Below, one piece after another: positions 5,354 through 10,298 of a stretch of 10,298 nt of DNA. A program made the position numbers and the translations under genes. Source of the stretch: Terriglobia bacterium (GTDB taxonomy: Bacteria > Acidobacteriota > Terriglobia > UBA7540); NCBI GenBank assembly GCA_030042795.1, contig JASHYZ010000182.1, positions 1 to 10,298 of the forward strand, in the 5' to 3' direction. Position 1 is the first letter of the stretch; each line of letters begins with the position of its first letter. The notes below the pieces were generated by a model, which made no database searches, was not told the origin of the DNA, and saw only the letters and a program-made list of their open reading frames with translations.

Positions 5354-7793
5354 ACCGGCTCTCATCCTTCACCACTTTCTCGCCGCTCTTCAACTGAGCG
5401 CAGGTTTGGTCGGCCGCGCTCGAATTGGGGCGCAACGTTAGGGCCTGCCCGCACTCGGAAATAGCACCGTCGTGATCGTTGTTCCGGTTCAAGACACTGG
5501 CCAGCGCCAGATGAGCTTCGGCGTCGTTCGGCTGCAGCCGAAGATACTCCCGATAGCTTGTGACAGCGTCCGCGAGGTTGTTCTGCTGCACGAAAGCCTG
5601 GGCCAAGCCTAAGCGCGCTTCCGGAAAATCTGTCTTGCCGCGCAAGGCTTCCTCAAAGTGGAACACTGCGTCTGGCAGCTTCCCGCGAGCCAGCAAAACA
5701 GCGCCCAATGAGTAGTTCGCAGTCGGGCTATAGGGAGCCAGTTTCACGGCCGCCTGTGCCTCACTCAGGGCTTGCTGCGAATCGCCCTGGCGAAGCAGCG
5801 AGAGCGCTAAGTTGGCGTGAGCGATCGGGGCTTGTGGCGCCAGCCGGACGGCATCACGCAAAACGGAGGCGGCGCCCGCTGTGTCTCCAAGGCGAAGCAA
5901 GGCCTCTCCCAATCCGGCCTGTGCATTGACGTCGTTTGGGCGCAGCTTCAGCGTGAGCTGGTAAGCATTGGCGGCGCCTTTATAGTCGCCTTTGGCCGCC
6001 AGCGTCTGGGCGAGTTGCAGTTGGTATGCCGGATCATTGGTGGCCAGGCGAGCGGCCTCGCTGCTTTCAGCCGCAGCGCCCGCGACGTCGCCGCTTGCTT
6101 CGAGAGCGGCCGCCAAGTGCTCGTGCAATGATGCATCGTCCGGACGTAGACGTAGCACCTCGCGGTAGTTTGAAATCGCGTCGCCCCATTCATGCTTTGC
6201 CGCCAACAAGTCAGCCAGCTCAACTTGCGCTTCCGGCATGTCGGCCCGTTCGTTCAGGGCTTCCTCAAGCTGGGCGATGGCCTCGTCTGCCCGTCCCACC
6301 GTGCGCAGAGCGGTACCCAGGCGGTAATGAATATCCGGGCTCTTGGGCCGCAGCTTCTCGGCTTGTTGATACTCCACGATGGCGCGATCGAATTTACCCG
6401 CCGACGCAAAGGCATTGGCAAGATTCATGTGCGCGTCAGCGTCGTCGGGCCTGAGTTGAACTTCCTCTTCGTATTCAGCGATGAACCCGAACAAGTCGCC
6501 CGCTGCGCCCAGCGCCTCGCCAAGATTGCGGTGGTAGTCGGCTAAATTCGGAACCAGTTCGGCCGCCTTCTTCAGCTCTGGGACCGCTTCCTGAAGATCG
6601 CCCGTCTTGCGCAGCACCAGGCCCAGGGCCTCGTGAAGCGCGGGATCGGACGGGTGCAGGCGTAAGGCCTCGTGGTACTCGCTCACAGCCGCGGCGTCAT
6701 TGGTCATCGAAAGATAGGTGGCCGCGAGTTCCGCGTGTAGCGCCGGGTCCCCAGGCCGCAGCCTGATGAGACGCTGGAATTCCTGAACGGCACCCGCGTA
6801 ATTGCCGGCCTTGCGCAACGCCAAGGCAAGGTCAAAGCGATAATCTACTTGTTGTGGCCGCAGCGCCACCGCCAGACGATACTCCTCGATGGCGTGGATC
6901 ACGTCGTCATTTGCATCGAGAGCGTTGGCAAGACTCAGGTGGAGCTCGGGATCGTCGGGGCGCAAACGCACCGCCGTCCGATACTCGGCGAGCGCTTCGG
7001 AGGGGTGGTCTCCCGACTCGGTAAGGGCGAGCGCCAGCCCCGCGTGAAAGTCCGGGTTTTTCGGCGCGAGCGCCAGAGCTTGGCGCCAGTGCTCAATGGA
7101 CCCCGGCACCTCGCCGGCCTGCTCCAGCGCTCCGGCAAACGACGCGCGCAGTGACGCATCTTGAGGAGCGAGTTTGATGGCTTGCTGGTACTCGGCGGCG
7201 GCCTCAGCGGATTGGCGATTCAGGGCCAGCGCGCCCGCAAGGCCGGCATGCGCATCCGCGCTCGAGGGGCGTAGCTTTACCTCCGCATGGTACTCGTCAA
7301 CCGCTTCGGAGACTCTGCCTTCGGACTCGAGAATCGCCCCGATGTTCGTGTGGACGCCTACAAAGTCAGGCTTGAGGCGCAGCGCCTCACGGTACTCGCG
7401 AACAGCATCGTCGATCTGATTGAGCGCCCCATAGGCATTGGCCAAGTCGTAGTGGATGTTGGCATCCTGCGGGCGAAGCGCCAGCGCTTTACGAAAGTTC
7501 TCAACCGCCTGATCCGGATGGCCGGCGCGCAACAATTCGATCCCTTGCTTCGTGAGAGTTGCCGCGGTGGGGCCCTGAGCTTCGACGTCGGCTTGTGTTC
7601 CCGAAGATTCGCCGGCCGCACTGGCCTGGCCCGTGGAAAGTTCGGAACGTTCATGACTCCCCTGCGCCGCGAATCCGCAGCCCGCCAGAAACAGCACCAA
7701 AATAGCCCCGCAGAAGGGCGCGGAAAAGGTCCGCTCTTCTCGTTGCCGTGACAGGAAACCCCGATGGAATTCTTCGAACATTAAGTCCAGCAT
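5334..7793 (-). CDS. TPR-repeat lipoprotein, 21 repeats
   Basis: This 819-residue protein starts with a basic n-region, a hydrophobic stretch (GAILVLFLAGC) and a lipobox L36-A-G-Cys39, so it is probably exported, cleaved before Cys39 and lipid-anchored facing the periplasm. A Ser/Gly/Glu-rich linker (about 40-75) leads to an unbroken superhelix of 21 tetratricopeptide units from about 77 to 791, nearly all exactly 34 residues (one has 35). The units keep the A-x2-Y-x-EALRLRPDDP-type signature, for example DAVREYREALRLKP. A charged 28-residue tail follows. TPR arrays bind peptides or proteins and often scaffold envelope assembly, secretion or polysaccharide export; nothing here shows the partner. 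The n-region is long for a signal peptide; Met5 is an alternative start and neither has a strong Shine-Dalgarno site. It converges on the acyl-CoA dehydrogenase gene and has no operon partner. OGT-like function is not supported: no glycosyltransferase domain is present. Confidence 0.9.
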   Translation of the reverse strand: MLDLMFEEFHRGFLSRQREERTFSAPFCGAILVLFLAGCGFAAQGSHERSELSTGQASAAGESSGTQADVEAQGPTAATLTKQGIELLRAGHPDQAVENFRKALALRPQDANIHYDLANAYGALNQIDDAVREYREALRLKPDFVGVHTNIGAILESEGRVSEAVDEYHAEVKLRPSSADAHAGLAGALALNRQSAEAAAEYQQAIKLAPQDASLRASFAGALEQAGEVPGSIEHWRQALALAPKNPDFHAGLALALTESGDHPSEALAEYRTAVRLRPDDPELHLSLANALDANDDVIHAIEEYRLAVALRPQQVDYRFDLALALRKAGNYAGAVQEFQRLIRLRPGDPALHAELAATYLSMTNDAAAVSEYHEALRLHPSDPALHEALGLVLRKTGDLQEAVPELKKAAELVPNLADYHRNLGEALGAAGDLFGFIAEYEEEVQLRPDDADAHMNLANAFASAGKFDRAIVEYQQAEKLRPKSPDIHYRLGTALRTVGRADEAIAQLEEALNERADMPEAQVELADLLAAKHEWGDAISNYREVLRLRPDDASLHEHLAAALEASGDVAGAAAESSEAARLATNDPAYQLQLAQTLAAKGDYKGAANAYQLTLKLRPNDVNAQAGLGEALLRLGDTAGAASVLRDAVRLAPQAPIAHANLALSLLRQGDSQQALSEAQAAVKLAPYSPTANYSLGAVLLARGKLPDAVFHFEEALRGKTDFPEARLGLAQAFVQQNNLADAVTSYREYLRLQPNDAEAHLALASVLNRNNDHDGAISECGQALTLRPNSSAADQTCAQLKSGEKVVKDESRSKQRPE

Positions 7794-7940
7794 ACACCCG
7801 TGAGGGCCGCTTCAGTCTGCCGGCGGCACCAAGGGAACGATTGGCTGATTCCACAGCCTCGGCCGCTTGCCACCAAGCCAGTTTCTCTGCCAGTGCCCGC
7901 AAGATGTCCCCTGCTACCCGTGGGTGAGCGAAGGTGCGGT

Positions 7941-7963
7941 GAAATTATGCTATAAGGTATACT
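7941..7963 (+). promoter_or_regulatory. AT-rich promoter island, extended -10 type
   Basis: TGCTATAAG (7948-7956) fits an extended -10 element, TGn followed by a 5 of 6 match to TATAAT; TATACT at 7958-7963 is a second candidate. No good -35 box precedes either. On the other strand the same island holds CATAAT, so it might also serve the TPR gene. The isomerase transcript would have a leader of about 150 nt. Confidence 0.4.
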
Positions 7964-8019
7964 CTGTTGCCTCCCAGGAATTCGTAGAGGAGACGAACCT
8001 GAAGAACGGGTATGGTCGG

Positions 8020-8041
8020 CGCGTGCTGAATCAGCGTCGCG
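8020..8041. repeat. Near-palindrome in the isomerase leader
   Basis: GCTGA (8025-8029) and TCAGC (8031-8035) pair around a single A, and CGCG flanks both sides (8020-8023 and 8038-8041) with one and two unpaired bases between. The site could be a repressor operator or an RNA hairpin. It lies about 72 bp before the GTG start. It is seen directly; its function is unknown. Confidence 0.35.
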
Positions 8042-8100
8042 ATCATTTCTGGCGGCAACTCGCAGCCTTACCACGTGTTAGTTAGGAATCAGAGATTTGA

Positions 8101-8106
8101 AGGGAG
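8101..8106 (+). promoter_or_regulatory. Ribosome binding site deciding a GTG start
   Basis: AGGGAG is followed 7 nt later by GTG at 8114. This site favours GTG 8114 over an in-frame TTG at 8075, which has no ribosome site and would add 13 residues unlike the family N-terminus. Confidence 0.65.
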
Positions 8107-8113
8107 ACGCACA

Positions 8114-9541
8114 GTGAGCAGCGCAACCTTTGGAGTGATCGTTGGAAACCGGGGATTCTTCCCGGACGTCCTGGCGCGCGACGGCCGCCAGGAGGTACTG
8201 AGTGTTCTGGCAGCGCAAGGATACAAGGCCATCTGTCTCACACCGGACGACACCAAATTTGGCTCCGTGGAAACGTTGAGCGACGCGCGCAAGTGCGCTG
8301 ACTTGTTCAAGCAGCACCGTGACCAGATCGACGGTGTCTTGGTGACCCTGCCTAATTTTGGCGACGAACGCGGTGTTGCCAACACCCTGCGCTTCACCGG
8401 CCTCGACGTGCCGGTGCTGGTTCACGCTTTTCCCGACGCGTCGGACAAGATGTTGATGGGCGCGCGCCGCGACAGCTTCTGCGGCAAAATGTCGGTGTGC
8501 AACAATCTGTGGCAGTATGGCATTAAGTTTTCGCTCACCGCCAGCCACACGGTGGCGCCCTCTTCCGACGGCTTCAAGGCTGATCTCCGCGCCTTCGCCG
8601 CCACTTGCCGGGTTGTGAAGGGGCTCAAGAACGTGAGGGTGGGCGTGATCGGCGCGCGGCCCGCCGCCTTCAATACAGTTCGTTTCAGCGAAAAGCTGAT
8701 GGAGAACCACGGCATCACTGTGGAGACACTCGACCTTTCGGAAGTCATAGGCCGCGTAGGCCGGCTGAAAGACGACGATGCGAAGGTCACCGCCAAACTT
8801 TCCGGTATTCAAGGCTATGTAGACACGCGAGGCATTCCTGCTGCGTCTCTTCTCAAGATGGCCAAGTTTGGCGCCGTGGTGGACGGTTGGATGGCGGACA
8901 ACGCGCTGGCTGGCACGTCGATTCAGTGCTGGACGGCCATGGAGGAATATTTCGGCGTGGTGCCGTGCACGCTGATGAGCATGATGTCGAATCATCTTTT
9001 GCCAAGCGCCTGTGAGACCGACATGATCGGCATGATCGGCATGTACGTTCTGCAACTGGCGGCTGGCGAGCCCAGCGCCATCGTGGACTGGAACAACAAC
9101 TACGGGGAAGACCCTGACAAGTGCGTGATCTTCCACTGCTCGAATCTGCCCAAGCACTTTTTTGAGGATTTCAAGATGGACTTTCAGGAGATCATCGCCG
9201 GTTCGGTGGGAAAGGACAATACCTTCGGCACTGTGGTGGGCAAACTGAAGGGCGGGCCGCTGACCTATTGCCGGGTCTCCACCGACGATCTGCACGGCCG
9301 CATGCGCGCCTATTGCGGCGAGGGCGAGATCACGGCAGACCGGCCGCAGAGCTTCGGAGGTTACGGCGTGGTTCGGATCCCAAACCTGCAAGCGCTGCTG
9401 CAATATGTTTGCAAAAACGGCTTTGAACATCACGTGGCAGTTAACCGAAGCCACTTCAGCAAGGCTGTGGCCGAGGCGCTTGGGAACTACAAAGGGTGGG
9501 AAGTCTATCAACACGACGCCGCCTACAAAGAATGCATTTAG
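8114..9541 (+). CDS. L-fucose/L-arabinose isomerase-family protein
   Basis: The 475 residues show the two-part design of FucI/AraA-type aldose-ketose isomerases: N-terminal alpha/beta domains (FGVIVGNRGFFPD at the start, DGVLVTLPNFGDE at 73-85, VRVGVIGARPAAFN at 175-187) and a C-terminal fucose-isomerase-like domain. Likely Mn2+ ligands are Glu301 in PSACETDMIGMIGMY and Asp325 in AIVDWNN, with His439 or His440 in GFEHHVAV as the third; VIFHCSN (338-344) is another family motif. The matching FucI ligands of E. coli are Glu337, Asp361 and His528. At 475 residues it is shorter than FucI (591) and close to uncharacterised relatives in environmental bacteria. The substrate is unknown; pentoses, deoxyhexoses or sulfoquinovose (used by some members) are possible. 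No kinase, aldolase or transporter gene adjoins, so a sugar operon is not visible. It is followed by a REP-like array. Confidence 0.85.
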   Translation: MSSATFGVIVGNRGFFPDVLARDGRQEVLSVLAAQGYKAICLTPDDTKFGSVETLSDARKCADLFKQHRDQIDGVLVTLPNFGDERGVANTLRFTGLDVPVLVHAFPDASDKMLMGARRDSFCGKMSVCNNLWQYGIKFSLTASHTVAPSSDGFKADLRAFAATCRVVKGLKNVRVGVIGARPAAFNTVRFSEKLMENHGITVETLDLSEVIGRVGRLKDDDAKVTAKLSGIQGYVDTRGIPAASLLKMAKFGAVVDGWMADNALAGTSIQCWTAMEEYFGVVPCTLMSMMSNHLLPSACETDMIGMIGMYVLQLAAGEPSAIVDWNNNYGEDPDKCVIFHCSNLPKHFFEDFKMDFQEIIAGSVGKDNTFGTVVGKLKGGPLTYCRVSTDDLHGRMRAYCGEGEITADRPQSFGGYGVVRIPNLQALLQYVCKNGFEHHVAVNRSHFSKAVAEALGNYKGWEVYQHDAAYKECI

Positions 9542-9557
9542 TCGTGTGCAGCGTATA

Positions 9558-9647
9558 AAGGGCACGGCTTCAGCCATGCCACTGGAGTTTATACATTCGC
9601 ATGGCCAAGATGGCCATGCCACGTGGCACGGCTAAAGCCGTGCCCTT
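9558..9647. repeat. REP-like array of three hairpins (90 bp)
   Basis: The outer arms 9558-9582 and 9623-9647 are inverted repeats matching at 23 of 25 positions. Each arm is also a hairpin: GGCACGGCT-TC-AGCCATGCC (9561-9580, one mismatch) and GGCACGGCT-AA-AGCCGTGCC (9625-9644, perfect). Between them is a third perfect hairpin, GCATGGCCA-AGA-TGGCCATGC (9599-9619). TGCCACGTGGCA (9617-9628) is a perfect 12-bp palindrome, and GCCATGCCAC occurs twice (9573-9582, 9613-9622). The array lies between convergent genes, starting 16 bp after the isomerase stop, the usual place for REP/BIME elements. It probably also ends transcription from both sides. Such elements are moved by RAYT transposases elsewhere in the genome; none is in this window. 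Confidence 0.75.
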
Positions 9648-9722
9648 ATGTGCCGCACTCTGCATCACAACTTAACGCGTTTTGTTATAGCCCCTCGGCT
9701 GACGGCCACGCTGGAGTCGCCA
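9648..9722. other. Spacer between the REP-like array and the end of nikR
   Basis: About 75 bp with no gene, no clear U-rich terminator and no repeat that I can support. Confidence 0.4.
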
Positions 9723-10139
9723 TCATACCAGCCCTTTTCCGGTGGTCGTCTGGACCAACCGCCCGTGTTTCACGCCGCGCAACGTCAGAATCTGCTCCGC
9801 CACGTGCTGCACCTCAGAACTTCGCCCCTTCATGATCACTACCTCCAAGCAGTACTCGTGGTCCAGGTGGACGTGCGTGGTGGCCAACACTTTCTGGCCG
9901 GCGTGATGCTGTATGTCATTGATACGTTCGGAAAGTCCGGGCTTGTGATGGTTGTAGACGAGCGTCAGAGTTCCCACAACAGCCCGGTCGGCCTCAATGT
10001 CCTCGGAGACGGCATAGTCGCGCACCAAGTCGCGAATGGCTTTCGAGCGGTTGGTGTATCCCTTTTGACCTATAGCGCGGTCGAACTTCTCGAGTAGCTC
10101 CCGCTCGAGAGAGATTCCGGTCCTGATCAATTCCGCCAT
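9723..10139 (-). CDS. nikR: Nickel-responsive transcriptional regulator NikR
   Basis: NikR is a cytoplasmic tetramer that represses nickel-uptake genes when nickel is plentiful. The 138 residues show the N-terminal ribbon-helix-helix (RTGISLERELLEKFDRAI then GYTNRSKAIRDLVRDY, about residues 6-43) and the C-terminal ACT-like nickel domain. All four high-affinity Ni2+ ligands are present: His78 in DIQHHAG, His89 and His91 in TTHVHLDH, and Cys97 in EYCLEVVIMKG, equal to His76, His87, His89 and Cys95 of E. coli NikR. The RGVKHGRL segment (121-128) is also conserved. The start is the ATG whose complement is 10137-10139, because AGGAGG lies 6 nt upstream; a 5-residue longer form lacks this support. 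The gene converges on the isomerase gene. No nickel transporter, urease or hydrogenase gene is within view, but one may lie beyond the right edge. Assignment is very secure. Confidence 0.96.
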   Translation of the reverse strand: MAELIRTGISLERELLEKFDRAIGQKGYTNRSKAIRDLVRDYAVSEDIEADRAVVGTLTLVYNHHKPGLSERINDIQHHAGQKVLATTHVHLDHEYCLEVVIMKGRSSEVQHVAEQILTLRGVKHGRLVQTTTGKGLV

Positions 10140-10145
10140 CGATTC

Positions 10146-10151
10146 CCTCCT
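10146..10151 (-). promoter_or_regulatory. Ribosome binding site of nikR
   Basis: Read on the minus strand this is a perfect AGGAGG, 6 nt before the ATG at 10139. It fixes the start of NikR at MAELIRTG. Confidence 0.75.
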
Positions 10152-10165
10152 CAATTTCTCTTCGA

Positions 10166-10184
10166 GGCTCGCTGCTGTCGAGCC
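10166..10184 (-). repeat. Hairpin in the nikR leader
   Basis: GGCTCG (10166-10171) and CGAGCC (10179-10184) pair around a 7-nt loop. If nikR starts further upstream, the hairpin lies in its leader about 15 nt before the ribosome site. It may be structural only. Confidence 0.35.
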
Positions 10185-10244
10185 GTTGACGTGGATTCCT
10201 CAGCCCTGACTCTTGATCCCTGGGTCATACGAGTTCCCGGTTTG

Positions 10245-10261
10245 TGCTACCCCTGGTAGCA
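10245..10261. promoter_or_regulatory. Perfect dyad upstream of nikR
   Basis: TGCTACC (10245-10251) and GGTAGCA (10255-10261) are exact inverted repeats with a 3-nt centre (CCT). The position, about 105 bp before the nikR start and close to the next gene to the right, suits an operator. The spacing is too short for a standard NikR site with 13-17 bp between half-sites, so another regulator is possible. Confidence 0.4.
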
Positions 10262-10275
10262 TGTCTTTACATTTC

Positions 10276-10298
10276 GTGTTACACTCTGCAATCCAAGT
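10276..10298. promoter_or_regulatory. Possible NikR half operator cut by the window edge
   Basis: GTGTTAC (10276-10282) equals the half-site I recall for NikR operators of the Geobacter type, GTGTTAC then about 13-15 bases then GTAACAC. After 14 bases the window ends with GT (10297-10298), the first two bases of the expected second half. The match to the left half is seen; the remainder is a prediction. Confidence 0.3.

Larger units (their letters stand above)
7794..8100. other. Divergent intergenic region between the TPR gene and the isomerase gene
   Basis: This gap of about 310 bp lies between two divergently read genes. Its clearest feature is an AT-rich island at 7941-7963, described separately as a promoter candidate. 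Short frames cross it on both strands, but none has a ribosome site and a recognisable protein. A near-palindrome lies at 8020-8041. I see no riboswitch that I can name. Confidence 0.5.

Noticed and set aside
3395..5365. Minus-strand open frame of more than 600 codons opposite the zinc-ribbon, RNase HI and acyl-CoA dehydrogenase genes
   Set aside because: It crosses three recognisable plus-strand genes and their spacers and shows no domain of its own. It is open only because stop codons are rare on this strand.
5708..7751. Several plus-strand frames opposite the TPR gene
   Set aside because: They are shadows of the repetitive TPR coding strand: short, without ribosome sites and without motifs.
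5334..7793. Periodic 102-bp pattern as a possible CRISPR or minisatellite
   Set aside because: The period is 34 codons, the units have diverged, and they keep the TPR consensus at protein level. There are no short identical repeats with unique spacers.
7867..8085. Possible 72-codon gene between the TPR gene and the isomerase gene
   Set aside because: It has no ribosome site, spans the AT-rich promoter candidate, and its translation resembles no family I know.
8078..9622. Minus-strand open frame opposite the isomerase gene
   Set aside because: No recognisable motif, and the plus strand encodes a clear isomerase-family protein with a good ribosome site.
10225..10230. TCATAC as an E. coli-type NikR half-site
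   Set aside because: The partner GTATGA is missing at 16-17 bp spacing (10203-10208 reads GCCCTG), so it is most likely chance.

Overview
The window is GC-rich chromosomal DNA (about 60% by eye) with Shine-Dalgarno sites of the AGGAGG type. It looks like a Gram-negative soil-type bacterium. The gene style (large TPR lipoprotein, zinc-ribbon/RNase HI pair, NikR, short-form IlvD, REP-like hairpin repeats) fits Acidobacteriota best, but this is inferred from general resemblance; no rRNA or other marker gene is present. It reads as core or housekeeping sequence with a few accessory insertions.

Layout: (1) 92-715, a toxin-first type II toxin-antitoxin operon (RelE/HigB-like toxin, XRE-family antitoxin) with a well-spaced sigma70-type promoter overlapped by a perfect inverted repeat. 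(2) 750-927, a small non-autonomous transposon-like element (MITE) with terminal inverted repeats, strong internal hairpins and a perfect 8-bp target-site duplication. (3) 1023-2705, ilvD (branched-chain amino acid synthesis). (4) 2818-4105, a coiled-coil/C4 zinc-ribbon protein followed by a compact RNase HI, a pairing seen in many bacteria. (5) 4172-5353, an acyl-CoA dehydrogenase of the short/branched-chain type. (6) 5334-7793 on the minus strand, a lipoprotein with 21 TPR units; its 3' end overlaps that of the acyl-CoA dehydrogenase by 20 bp. (7) 8114-9541, an L-fucose/L-arabinose isomerase-family protein behind a long leader. (8) 9558-9647, a REP-like array of three hairpins between convergent genes. 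(9) 9723-10139 on the minus strand, the nickel-responsive repressor NikR, with dyad sequences upstream and a possible half operator cut by the right window edge.

How the genes work together: the toxin-antitoxin pair is one autoregulated unit, and the zinc-ribbon and RNase HI genes probably form one transcription unit. IlvD (making isoleucine, valine and leucine) and the branched-chain acyl-CoA dehydrogenase (a step in isoleucine/valine breakdown) touch the same metabolites, but nothing in the sequence shows that they are co-regulated. The other genes look independent. I found no convincing new multi-gene system. The most distinctive signals are the MITE with its intact target duplication, the promoter/operator layout that predicts a leaderless toxin mRNA, and the REP-like array.
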